Of a stretch of DNA of 64,000 bases, positions 52,090-60,214 are shown piece after piece. Position 1 is the first letter of the stretch, and every line of letters starts with the position of its first letter. Source of the stretch: an uncultured Bacteroidales bacterium (GTDB lineage Bacteria; Bacteroidota; Bacteroidia; Bacteroidales; Paludibacteraceae); NCBI GenBank assembly GCA_902779705.1, contig CACZCR010000003.1, positions 124,001 through 188,000 on the forward strand, read 5' to 3'. The translations under genes and the position numbers were made by a program. The notes under the pieces were generated by a model, which worked only from the letters and a program-made list of their open reading frames with translations, made no database searches and was not told the DNA's origin.

Positions 52090-53255
52090 GAATACTCTAT
52101 TGTGTACCAATGTTGTACAACGCGGCGGGTATTGAGCGGGTGTTGACGCAGAAAGTGAACTGGCTGGCAGCACATACGGACCATTCGTTCTTCATTGCGA
52201 CTACCGAACCCACACCGAAAGGCAAATCGACCTGCGCTTTTGCACTCGATAAACGAGTAGAAGTAGTGCCCTTTGATATCGATTTCAATGCCGATTATAG
52301 AAAGCCATTGTTGAGTAAGTGGTGGGGGCATATGCGGAGAATGAAGACGTACAGAAGAGCATTGACGGAGTATATCCTGACGAACAAGATAGACCTCTGT
52401 ATCTCGTTGGGTGGTAAGGAGATAGCATTCCTAAAGGACCTGCCGTGTCGCACGATCGCAGAGATGCATTTTGCGATGAAGCAGCGTGAGCAGTTGTTAT
52501 GCACAGAGCATCACGGGTTGGTCTGGTCGTTGTTAGGCAAGATTCGTACGTGGCAATTGGTGCAGGCAGTTAGACCCTTGGAACTACTCGTCGTTCTCAC
52601 CGAAGCCGACAAAGTTGCATGGAACGCAGAGGGCTGTGATAATGTCGTTTGTATTCCGAATATATGCAGTCTGGACGGACAAGCACTCCCTAAAGAGAAG
52701 AAGACCAAGACCATGCTGGCGGTAGGACGTCTGCACGAACAGAAGGGTTTTGACTTGTTGCTGGAGGCTTGGCAGGAGATAGATAAGAACCATCCGGAGT
52801 GGACACTGCGTATTGTGGGTGAAGGGCATAAACGTGCCGAATTGGAAAATCAAATAAAAGCGCTCCACTTAGAACGCGTAATACTAGTCGGGAATACCGA
52901 CAAGATAGCACAAGAATACGCACAAGCCTCAGCCTTCGTGCTCAGTTCACGTTATGAAGGACTGCCCTTAGTACTGATTGAGGCGATGTGGAGCGGACTA
53001 CCTTGTGTGGCGTTCGACTGCCCGCATGGTCCGGCAGAGTTGCTATCAGACAACAGAGGATGGCTGGTAGAGAACGGGGATGTTAAAGCCTTGAGCAAAC
53101 AGATAGCCTACGTCCTCTCGCATCCCGAAGAAGCAGCTGGGCGCGCACACAAAGCACAACAGTATGCACAAGCAAGGTATAGTGAACAAAATATAATGCC
53201 CCAATGGGTAAAGATAGTGGAAAGTGGAAAGTGGAAAGTTGAACATAGTTTTTGA
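52086..53255 (+). CDS. Glycosyltransferase family 4
   Basis: GT-B retaining glycosyltransferase. 389 residues. The C-terminal donor domain has MLAVGRLHEQKGFDLLLEAW, RIVGEGHKRAELE and the family motif SSRYEGLPLVLIEAM with its Glu pair; the N-terminal domain ends with LVVLTEADK. The last residues (VESGKWKVEHSF) are encoded by a GTGGAAA iteration that overlaps the start of the next gene, so the C-terminus looks extended by a repeat. Confidence 0.88.
   Translation: MRILYCVPMLYNAAGIERVLTQKVNWLAAHTDHSFFIATTEPTPKGKSTCAFALDKRVEVVPFDIDFNADYRKPLLSKWWGHMRRMKTYRRALTEYILTNKIDLCISLGGKEIAFLKDLPCRTIAEMHFAMKQREQLLCTEHHGLVWSLLGKIRTWQLVQAVRPLELLVVLTEADKVAWNAEGCDNVVCIPNICSLDGQALPKEKKTKTMLAVGRLHEQKGFDLLLEAWQEIDKNHPEWTLRIVGEGHKRAELENQIKALHLERVILVGNTDKIAQEYAQASAFVLSSRYEGLPLVLIEAMWSGLPCVAFDCPHGPAELLSDNRGWLVENGDVKALSKQIAYVLSHPEEAAGRAHKAQQYAQARYSEQNIMPQWVKIVESGKWKVEHSF
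53216..53243 (+). repeat. GTGGAAA iteration at a gene junction
   Basis: Three to four copies of GTGGAAA with a period of 7, running from the last codons of one glycosyltransferase gene into the start region of the next. It supplies both candidate non-ATG starts of the second gene (GTG 53224, TTG 53239). Confidence 0.7.
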
Positions 53256-54183
53256 CAATATTATTTATACGCTACAGCGCTACGGGGGTATCTCTGTGGT
53301 GTGGAACGAGTTGTTAGGTCGGGCACGTAACGACAAGGATCTGCAATGCATAGAGCTGGACTATAAGCAAAAGATCACGCCTCGTTGGATGGAGCGATAC
53401 CGTATACCGGCTTATACCGCCCCAACACCGTCGATCTTCCATTCTTCGTACTTCCGTATCCTGCCGCAAACAGGTGTATATAACGTCACTACGGTGCATG
53501 ATTTGACGTACCACTATTACCGGAAGGGCTTGCCCAAGATGGTGCATCTATGGGAAGAGGAGCGGGCGCTAGGACATAGTGAGGCAGTGATTTGTGTGAG
53601 TGAGAACACAAAACGCGATTTGTTAGGTTTCTATCCTTGGCTCAAAGAAGAACAGGTCTATGTGGTCTATAATGGTGTAAATGACATTTTCCATCCGATG
53701 CCCTCCGTACAAAAGAAGGGCTACCTGCTGTTCCTGGGTAATAGTGCCGTGGAATACAAGCGTTACGATGTAGCACAAGAGGTGGCACGATTGACCGGTT
53801 TGGAGCTTAAGACTGTTTCCGGTGTTTCCTCCCAAGAACTGAATAGATTCTACAACGAAGCACTTTGCCTTCTCTATCCTTCAGATTACGAAGGATTTGG
53901 TTTGCCGATCTTGGAAGCCCAGAAAGCAGGTTGTCTGGTGATTGCACAAAAAGCATCGTCCATTCCTGAAGTGATAGGCGAAAGCGGATGGCTGGTTAAG
54001 CACGACACGCTGCAACATATGGCGCAAGAGATGGCATCTATAGTAAAGGAAATACAGTCCCGTTCCACCCAGGAAATGGTAGAAAAAGGTTTTGAGAACG
54101 CCAAGCGTTTCTCTTGGGACAAAACATATCAACAGACCAAACAAGTATATGAAAATATCTATCATAACCATCACATACAATAG
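53224..54183 (+). CDS. Glycosyltransferase family 4, non-ATG start
   Basis: GT-B glycosyltransferase. The conserved N-terminus is NIVFDNIIYTLQRYGGISVVW, with no ATG before it: the frame begins with GTG at 53224 or TTG at 53239, the latter preceded by GGAAAG. Donor domain: YLLFLGNSAVEYKRYDVA and YPSDYEGFGLPILEAQKAG. Up to 319 residues. It overlaps the previous gene by up to 32 bases in another frame and the next by 35. Confidence 0.85.
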   Translation: MESGKLNIVFDNIIYTLQRYGGISVVWNELLGRARNDKDLQCIELDYKQKITPRWMERYRIPAYTAPTPSIFHSSYFRILPQTGVYNVTTVHDLTYHYYRKGLPKMVHLWEEERALGHSEAVICVSENTKRDLLGFYPWLKEEQVYVVYNGVNDIFHPMPSVQKKGYLLFLGNSAVEYKRYDVAQEVARLTGLELKTVSGVSSQELNRFYNEALCLLYPSDYEGFGLPILEAQKAGCLVIAQKASSIPEVIGESGWLVKHDTLQHMAQEMASIVKEIQSRSTQEMVEKGFENAKRFSWDKTYQQTKQVYENIYHNHHIQ

Positions 54184-54889
54184 CGCCAAGACACTTCAGC
54201 GCGCGCTGGAGAGCGTACAGAGCCAGACCTACAAGGACATCGAGCATGTGATTGTAGATGGGGCATCAACGGATGGCACCAAGGAACTGATTGAGACGTA
54301 CGCCAAAGAGCATACAAACGTGCGTTGGATATCCGAACCCGACGAAGGCATCTATAACGCGCTAAACAAAGGTATCAAGATGGCAACAGGTGATGTCATT
54401 GGTTTCCTGCACTCCGACGACACCTTCTATGCCGCTAATTCCATCGAGCAGATAGCAGCCGCCTTCGCCTCCCATCAAACGGATGTTGTCTATGGCGATT
54501 TGCAGTATTGCTCCAAAGGAAAAGTGGTGCGTCAGTGGAAGAGCAACCCATTCAATTCGCGTAGCCTCAAATACGGTTGGATGCCCCCACACCCGACGGT
54601 CTATGTACGCCGCGAGGTGTATGAGCAGGTAGGAAAGTACGACGAGTGGTTTCGTATATCGGCCGACTTTGATATGATGCTCCGCATTTTCACCGCTGGG
54701 TATGTTTCACACTATATCCCGGAGGTTTTGGTAAGTATGGAGACAGGTGGAGCCAGCAACAAGAACTCCAGAGCACGACTGTCCAAAACACAAGAAGACT
54801 ATATCGTACTCAAGAAAAATCATGTCGGAGCAGGATACCTGACCGTGGCTTGCAAACAAATACGCAAAGTACGCCAATTCTTACGCTAA
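54149..54889 (+). CDS. Glycosyltransferase family 2
   Basis: GT-A enzyme. The ATG at 54149 (MKISIITITYNSAKTLQRAL) fits the family N-terminus; an earlier ATG at 54092 lies deep in the previous gene. VIVDGASTDGT, EGIYNALNKGIKMATGDVIGFLHSDD (metal site) and SADFDMMLRI are present. 246 residues. This subgroup is common in colanic acid and O-antigen clusters. Confidence 0.9.
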   Translation: MKISIITITYNSAKTLQRALESVQSQTYKDIEHVIVDGASTDGTKELIETYAKEHTNVRWISEPDEGIYNALNKGIKMATGDVIGFLHSDDTFYAANSIEQIAAAFASHQTDVVYGDLQYCSKGKVVRQWKSNPFNSRSLKYGWMPPHPTVYVRREVYEQVGKYDEWFRISADFDMMLRIFTAGYVSHYIPEVLVSMETGGASNKNSRARLSKTQEDYIVLKKNHVGAGYLTVACKQIRKVRQFLR

Positions 54890-55689
54890 TGAACCTGAAT
54901 ATATCCATAGTACTTTACCATCCTCAGTGGGAAGAAGAAGTGATCCCGCTGGTGGAAGAGCTGCTTAAGGTTAAGTCGCTGCGTAAGATCTATCTGGTGG
55001 ACAATTCGGAACACAAAGCCGACCACCCATGGCTGGAAACCAAGCGTTCCAAACTGCAATACATGTTCAACGGGGCCAATTTAGGATACGGCAGCGCGCA
55101 TAACATCGCTATACGCGAAAGCGTGTTCTACATGACCACGTTTCATTTGGTGCTCAACAGCGATATACAGGTCAAGGCTACCGATATCAACCAAATGGTC
55201 GAATGGATGGCCGGCTACCCCGAGGTGGGACAACTGATGCCGCGGGTGGTCAACAATGACGGACAACAGCAATACTTAGCTAAACGTCTGCCCTCACCGT
55301 GGAATGTGTTTGCGCGCCGGTTCTTGCCCGAGTGGATGACTGCTCGTAGCAACCGACGGTACGAACTACGCGACTTGGACCTTACTCGTCCGATCAACGC
55401 ACCCTATCTGAGCGGCTGTTTTATGCTGCTACGCACCGAAGCTGTACTGGAAGCAGGGTTGTTTGACGAACGGTATTTTATGTATCCGGAGGATATAGAC
55501 CTCACCCGCACCATCCATCGTCGGTGGCTGACACTCTACCAACCCCAATGGACGATTATACATGCGCATCGTCAAGCTTCGTACAGCGACAGACGAATGC
55601 TTTGGATACACATCCAAAACCTGTGCCGCTATTTCAATAAGTACGGTTGGATCTGGGACAAAGAGCGGTGGCAAATGAATAAACTATAA
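54889..55689 (+). CDS. Glycosyltransferase family 2, rhamnosyltransferase-like
   Basis: Starts at the ATG sharing one base with the previous stop (TAATG). 266 residues: NLNISIVLYHPQWEEEV, IYLVDNSEHK, GANLGYGSAHNIAIRES, LVLNSDIQV (metal DxD-like site), YLSGCFMLLRTEA and FDERYFMYPEDIDLTRTI. The GANLGYG...N pattern is typical of rhamnosyltransferase-like GT2 proteins, which would fit rfbB, but the donor is not proven. Last gene of the cluster. Confidence 0.88.
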   Translation: MNLNISIVLYHPQWEEEVIPLVEELLKVKSLRKIYLVDNSEHKADHPWLETKRSKLQYMFNGANLGYGSAHNIAIRESVFYMTTFHLVLNSDIQVKATDINQMVEWMAGYPEVGQLMPRVVNNDGQQQYLAKRLPSPWNVFARRFLPEWMTARSNRRYELRDLDLTRPINAPYLSGCFMLLRTEAVLEAGLFDERYFMYPEDIDLTRTIHRRWLTLYQPQWTIIHAHRQASYSDRRMLWIHIQNLCRYFNKYGWIWDKERWQMNKL

Positions 55690-55724
55690 TTTTGCAAAGT
55701 AAAGTAACAAAAAATATATAATTT

Positions 55725-55756
55725 TTTGCGTATGTGCATTTTTTTATGTAACTTTG
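55725..55756 (+). promoter_or_regulatory. Promoter of mdh
   Basis: TTTG 55725-55728, a 20-base spacer, TAACTTTG 55749-55756; about 45 bases before the ATG at 55808. Confidence 0.75.
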
Positions 55757-55807
55757 CACGCTTGTTTAAACAAAAACGAATATAAATCAATAAAAATATA
55801 TACTACT

Positions 55808-56749
55808 ATGTCTAAAGTAACTGTTGTTGGCGCAGGAAACGTAGGTGCTACGTGCGCAAATGTGTTGGCTGTAAATGAGGTGGCTAACGAAGTATGTCTG
55901 ATTGATATCAAAGAGGGTTTTGCCGAGGGCAAAGCTATGGATATTATGCAAACCGCTCAGCTGATGGGCTTTGATACCGTAGTTGAGGGTGTGACAAATG
56001 ACTACAGCAAGACAGCCGGTTCGGATGTCGTTATCATCACTTCCGGTCTGCCACGTAAACCGGGTATGACTCGCGAGGAGCTGATCGGTGTGAATGCCGG
56101 TATCGTAAAGAGTGTTTGCGACCAGGTATTGACCTACAGCCCGAATGCTATCTTGGTAGTTGTATCCAACCCGATGGATACGATGGCTTATCTGACCTTG
56201 CATGCTCTCGGTCTGCCGCGTAACCGCGTGATCGGTATGGGTGGTGCTCTGGATAGCGCGCGTCTGAAATACTTCTTGAGCCAAGCTTTGAAGTGCAACG
56301 CCAATGACGTAGACGGTTTTGTGATCGGTGGTCACGGTGACACAACGATGATTCCTCTGACCAGCTACACCACCTACAAGGGTATTCCTGTAACCGAGTT
56401 CCTGACCAAAGAAGAGTTGGAGAACGTAGTCAAATCGACCATGGTAGGAGGCGCAACGCTGACCGGTCTGCTTGGCACAAGCGCATGGATGGCACCGGGT
56501 GCAGCTGCAGCATCGGTGGCTGAGGCTATCATCAAAGACCAGAAGAAGATGATCCCTTGCTCGGCTGCATTGGAGGGCGAGTACGGTATGAAGGATATCA
56601 CCATCGGTGTTCCTTGTATCATCGGCCGCAATGGTATCGAGAAAGTGCTGGAGCTCAATATCTCCGACGAGGAGCGCGCCAAACTGCGTGAGAGCGAGGC
56701 CGCTGTACGCAAAACTACAGCTATCCTCAAAGAGCTGAACGTTCTTTAA
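55808..56749 (+). CDS. mdh: Malate dehydrogenase
   Basis: NAD-dependent interconversion of malate and oxaloacetate; in Bacteroidales it serves the reductive branch to succinate. Lactate/malate dehydrogenase fold: VTVVGAGNVGATCA, substrate-binding Arg residues in LPRKPGMTREEL, VSNPMD and the catalytic His in VIGGHGDTT. 313 residues from the ATG at 55808; the frame is open from 55754, upstream of which lies the -7 box. Confidence 0.95.
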   Translation: MSKVTVVGAGNVGATCANVLAVNEVANEVCLIDIKEGFAEGKAMDIMQTAQLMGFDTVVEGVTNDYSKTAGSDVVIITSGLPRKPGMTREELIGVNAGIVKSVCDQVLTYSPNAILVVVSNPMDTMAYLTLHALGLPRNRVIGMGGALDSARLKYFLSQALKCNANDVDGFVIGGHGDTTMIPLTSYTTYKGIPVTEFLTKEELENVVKSTMVGGATLTGLLGTSAWMAPGAAAASVAEAIIKDQKKMIPCSAALEGEYGMKDITIGVPCIIGRNGIEKVLELNISDEERAKLRESEAAVRKTTAILKELNVL

Positions 56750-56754
56750 GGAAT

Positions 56755-56787
56755 TGAAAACTGAACATTGAACATTGAAAATTCCAG
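56755..56787 (+). repeat. TTGAAAA/TTGAACA iteration
   Basis: Five near-copies of (A)TTGAAAAC/TGAACA with a period of 8-9 bases fill the gap between the mdh stop and the serine palmitoyltransferase ATG. Confidence 0.65.
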
Positions 56788-56790
56788 TAT

Positions 56791-57972
56791 ATGGATCTAT
56801 TTGAAAAATGTGACCATTTTGAGACACTCAAACAAGTGCGCCAAATGGGGATCTATCCCTATTTCCATGAGTTAGAGTCTCGCCAGGCCCCGATCGTGAC
56901 GATGGAGAACCACCGCGTCATCATGTTGGGCAGTAACAACTACCTTGGCTTTACGGAGAACGAGGCGGTCATCAAGGCTGGTCACGAAGCATTGGACAAG
57001 TATGGTACGGGAGTGAGCGGTAGCCGTTTTTTGAACGGAACGCTCGACCTGCACCTGCAGTTGGAGCGCGAGATCGCAGCCTTCACCGGCTATGAGGAGT
57101 GTATGACTGTTTCGACAGGCTTTCAAACCAACCTCGCTATTATCTCGGCCATCTGCGGCAAGGATGACTACATCCTCAATGACCGCGAGAACCATGCCTC
57201 TATCTACGATGCATGCCGTTTGAGCTACGCCAAAGTGCTTCGTTATCGCCACTCCGACATGGAAGACCTGGAGCGTCAACTCCAGTCTATCCCGGAAACA
57301 GCAGGCAAACTGATCATCACCGATGGTGTATTCTCGATGCGTGGTGATATCTGTAAGCTGCCGGAGATCTGTGCATTGGCCGAAAAATACAATGCACGCG
57401 TGATGGTAGACGATGCGCACGGTTTTGGTGTACTCGGCCCCGGTGGTCGCGGTACAGCCGCTCACTTTGGTCTGACCGACAAGGTGGACATCACGATGTT
57501 GACCTTCTCCAAGTCGTTGGCTTCGATAGGCGGATGTATGTTGACGTCGCATCGTGTAGCAGACTGGCTGCGCCACGTGAGTCGTCCGTTCATCTTCTCC
57601 GCTTCTATTACTCCATGCTCAGCCGCTACCGCTCTGGAAGCGTTACATCAGTTGATTCAGGATCCTGAACGTCCTACCCGACTGATGAACATCGCCAAAT
57701 ATTTCCAGAAGCAGTTGTTGGCAGCAGGTGTCAAGATCATCGAAGCACCAACACCTATCGTGCCTATCTTCACCTATAAGACCCTTGACACACTCTACTA
57801 CGGAAAGAAGATGTTCGATGAGGGAGTCTATGTCAATCCGGTCATCGCGCCTGCATGCGTCGAGGGCGAGTGCCTACTGCGTACAACGCTGATGGCCACT
57901 CACACCGAGCCGGTGATTGACGAAGCGGTGGAGATCATTTCTCGTGTTCTCAAGGAAGGTGTTCCGTTCTAA
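56791..57972 (+). CDS. spt: Serine palmitoyltransferase
   Basis: PLP enzyme that condenses serine with a fatty acyl-CoA to 3-ketosphinganine, the first step of sphingolipid synthesis in Bacteroidales. Alpha-oxoamine synthase fold, 393 residues. GVSGSRFLNGTLDLHLQLE (from residue 74) matches Bacteroides SPT more closely than KBL or BioF. PLP contacts: His135 (NHAS), Asp208 and His210 (DDAHG), and Schiff-base Lys241 in TFSKSLASIGG. The downstream SDR gene shares one base, supporting a sphingolipid role. Confidence 0.88.
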   Translation: MDLFEKCDHFETLKQVRQMGIYPYFHELESRQAPIVTMENHRVIMLGSNNYLGFTENEAVIKAGHEALDKYGTGVSGSRFLNGTLDLHLQLEREIAAFTGYEECMTVSTGFQTNLAIISAICGKDDYILNDRENHASIYDACRLSYAKVLRYRHSDMEDLERQLQSIPETAGKLIITDGVFSMRGDICKLPEICALAEKYNARVMVDDAHGFGVLGPGGRGTAAHFGLTDKVDITMLTFSKSLASIGGCMLTSHRVADWLRHVSRPFIFSASITPCSAATALEALHQLIQDPERPTRLMNIAKYFQKQLLAAGVKIIEAPTPIVPIFTYKTLDTLYYGKKMFDEGVYVNPVIAPACVEGECLLRTTLMATHTEPVIDEAVEIISRVLKEGVPF

Positions 57973-58754
57973 TGAAGACACTTCTACTGACAGGAGGATC
58001 CTCCGGAATAGGCAAAGCTACAGCCGTGTTATTCAAGCAACACGGCTGGCTTGTTTTTGAACTGAGCCGAAGCGGTCATAGCAGCGAGGGCATTATACAC
58101 GTAGACTGTGACGTGACCAATGAACAGTCTGTACAACACGCCGTAGAGGAGGTGATCAAACAGACCGATCATCTGGACGTCGTGTTCTCTAATGCAGGGA
58201 TGGGTATCTCCGGCGCTATCGAATACACCAAGCCGGAAGATGCACACCGACAGATGGATGTCAACTTCTTTGGAGCTTTCAATCTAACGAAAGCGGTGTT
58301 ACCAATTTTGCGCAAACAAAGAAGCGGACGTATCATCTTCACCTCCAGCGTCGCTGCCATATTGGCCGTTCCTTATCAAGCTTTCTATTCGGCTAGCAAA
58401 GCAGCCATCAACGCTTTCGCCCTAGCCTTACAGAACGAAGTAAGGGCTTTTGGCATCAAGGTCTCTGTACTGATGCCCGGCGATGTAGCAACAGGCTTCA
58501 CCGGAGCACGTATCAAAGAGCAAGACGGAGAAGACACCTACACGCACGCTAAACAGGCAGTAGAAGCTATGGAACGCGACGAGCGTGGGGGAATGGCACC
58601 TGTGGCCATGGCCAAGAAAGTCTATCACATTGCCACTTGTCGTTGTCCGCGCCCTGAGTATGTAGGCGGCGCTATCTACCGCGTATTCTGCGCACTGGAT
58701 ATAATACTGCCTAAACGTTTAGTCAACTGGATAGAGGGTAAAATGTATAGCTGA
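57972..58754 (+). CDS. Short-chain dehydrogenase/reductase, candidate 3-ketosphinganine reductase
   Basis: Classical SDR, 260 residues: TGGSSGIG at 7-14 for NAD(P), NAG at 74-76, catalytic Ser near 125-126, Tyr139 and Lys143 in YSASK. The C-terminal part is hydrophobic (YRVFCALDIILPKRLVNWIEG), suggesting membrane contact. It starts within the stop of spt (TAATG). The step after SPT is an NADPH-dependent ketone reduction by an SDR, so this is the obvious candidate; that assignment is inference from position, while the SDR family call is firm. Confidence 0.85.
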   Translation: MKTLLLTGGSSGIGKATAVLFKQHGWLVFELSRSGHSSEGIIHVDCDVTNEQSVQHAVEEVIKQTDHLDVVFSNAGMGISGAIEYTKPEDAHRQMDVNFFGAFNLTKAVLPILRKQRSGRIIFTSSVAAILAVPYQAFYSASKAAINAFALALQNEVRAFGIKVSVLMPGDVATGFTGARIKEQDGEDTYTHAKQAVEAMERDERGGMAPVAMAKKVYHIATCRCPRPEYVGGAIYRVFCALDIILPKRLVNWIEGKMYS

Positions 58755-59629
58755 TGAATATACGTATCGTCTCTCCTTCGGGAACCATAGAAAGCCAATT
58801 CATAGAGGGCGCCAAAAAGCGCCTTTTGTCGCTGGGGTGGCATATAACAGAAGGTCAGTATGCCCGTAGCAAGTCAGGACGCTTTGCCGCCACAGACGCC
58901 CAACGCCTCAGCGATCTCAGAGACGCCTTGGCCGACCCTTCAGTAGACATGATACTTTGTTCGCGTGGTGGGTATGGGATGCAGCGTATCATTGATAAGG
59001 TAGGCACAATCAACAAACCTGTCATCGGCTTCTCTGACATCACCGAACTACACATGTTAGCAGGGCTCAATGCACAACCATCACTCCATGCTATCATGTG
59101 CAAGCATATGGCACAACACGAGACCAAAGACGACGTGTTTGCCCAAACCATTGCCGCTATAGAAGGCAAAACGCTGCACTACAATGTGGCACCCCACTCA
59201 CTCAATAGACCCGGCACAGCCGAAGGTGTTCTACTAGGTGGAAACCTGTCGGTATTATACGGTTTACAAGGCACACCATACGACCTTAACTCCATCATCC
59301 GATCCTCCAACATCACTAAACCCCTACTGGTGCTTGAGGATATCGGCGAGCGTCATTATCACATCGATCGCATGATGAACAACCTGCGGTTGAGTGGAGT
59401 GCTCGAACAGATAGGCGGACTCATCGTCGGACAGTTCACAGACTGCGAAGACGACGAGTCAATGGGCGAAACACTCTACGAGACCATCGCCCGTTATACA
59501 CAGCCATACAACTACCCTGTGCTCTTCAACTTCCCTACAGGACACATCGAGCACAATATGCCTCTATGGCTGAACAAAAAAGCGGAATTGATAGTTAATA
59601 CCGATGGCGGAATGCTAAGGCAAGACTAG
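58754..59629 (+). CDS. ldcA: LD-carboxypeptidase (peptidase S66 family)
   Basis: Cytoplasmic serine peptidase that removes the terminal D-Ala from muropeptide tetrapeptides during peptidoglycan recycling; MccF-type immunity proteins share the fold. 291 residues, no signal peptide. The N-terminus IRIVSPSG, LCSRGGYGMQRI, the predicted nucleophile Ser94 in IGFSDITELH, and the Glu/His region (LEDIGERHYHIDRM, FPTGHIEHNMPL) match S66. It overlaps the SDR stop by one base. Confidence 0.9.
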   Translation: MNIRIVSPSGTIESQFIEGAKKRLLSLGWHITEGQYARSKSGRFAATDAQRLSDLRDALADPSVDMILCSRGGYGMQRIIDKVGTINKPVIGFSDITELHMLAGLNAQPSLHAIMCKHMAQHETKDDVFAQTIAAIEGKTLHYNVAPHSLNRPGTAEGVLLGGNLSVLYGLQGTPYDLNSIIRSSNITKPLLVLEDIGERHYHIDRMMNNLRLSGVLEQIGGLIVGQFTDCEDDESMGETLYETIARYTQPYNYPVLFNFPTGHIEHNMPLWLNKKAELIVNTDGGMLRQD

Positions 59630-60126
59630 TCGACAGACATTGTCTCGTCCAGATGGCGTACTTCCTCCAATATATTCTTACGTAGAAAAATCATCATTTG
59701 CGCCACTATAAACGGAAGTGTCGCCGCCCACGTGGGATATAGCGTCGGAAACTCCTCGTCTGTGATCCTGACCGCATAGTAGATTAGCACTACATAATAC
59801 AGTATGCAGAGCAATATCGTCATTAGCGACATCGTGATACGCATCCTGTTACTGAAGAAAAACAGCATACAGCAGATGGTAGCTCCTATGATCGCCCACT
59901 TGGCACGGTTAAGCCATTTGAGCGAAACGACAGCAACTACTTCTGTCTTATGTTCTCCTTCCAATTCAGTCTGAGTAACTATAAAACGGGATTGGGTCAT
60001 TTCATAATTACGCATATAGATAATACCCTTATCAGGCTGAAATTCCAACACGGTAAAATAATTCATCGTATATGCCGCCGCAAAGGCCAAAAGCATATAA
60101 ATCCAGCGTACTATCTCACTTTTCAT
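59626..60126 (-). CDS. DUF4293-like four-segment membrane protein
   Basis: Function unknown. 166 residues with four hydrophobic segments (about 8-25, 75-91, 97-118 and 133-147) and a charged C-terminal tail (LRKNILEEVRHLDETM), the pattern of Bacteroidota DUF4293 proteins; the N-terminus differs from the usual one, so the family call is tentative. Its stop overlaps that of ldcA at a CTAG palindrome. Own promoter, back to back with the MATE promoter. Confidence 0.7.
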   Translation of the reverse strand: MKSEIVRWIYMLLAFAAAYTMNYFTVLEFQPDKGIIYMRNYEMTQSRFIVTQTELEGEHKTEVVAVVSLKWLNRAKWAIIGATICCMLFFFSNRMRITMSLMTILLCILYYVVLIYYAVRITDEEFPTLYPTWAATLPFIVAQMMIFLRKNILEEVRHLDETMSVD

Positions 60127-60150
60127 TGTGTATCAAGACTAATTCGACTG

Positions 60151-60182
60151 CAAAGATATAAAAAATTTGGCACACTCGCAAA
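60151..60182 (-). promoter_or_regulatory. Promoter of the DUF4293-like gene
   Basis: On the minus strand TTTG (60182-60179), a 20-base spacer and TATCTTTG (60158-60151). It overlaps the plus-strand promoter at 60166-60197 by 17 bases. Confidence 0.75.
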
Positions 60183-60197
60183 TTTTTCGTACCTTTG
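60166..60197 (+). promoter_or_regulatory. Promoter of the MATE-pepD genes
   Basis: TTTG 60166-60169, a 20-base spacer, TACCTTTG 60190-60197; about 12 bases of leader before the ATG at 60215. Confidence 0.75.
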
Positions 60198-60214
60198 CAG
60201 CGTCTTTTGATACA

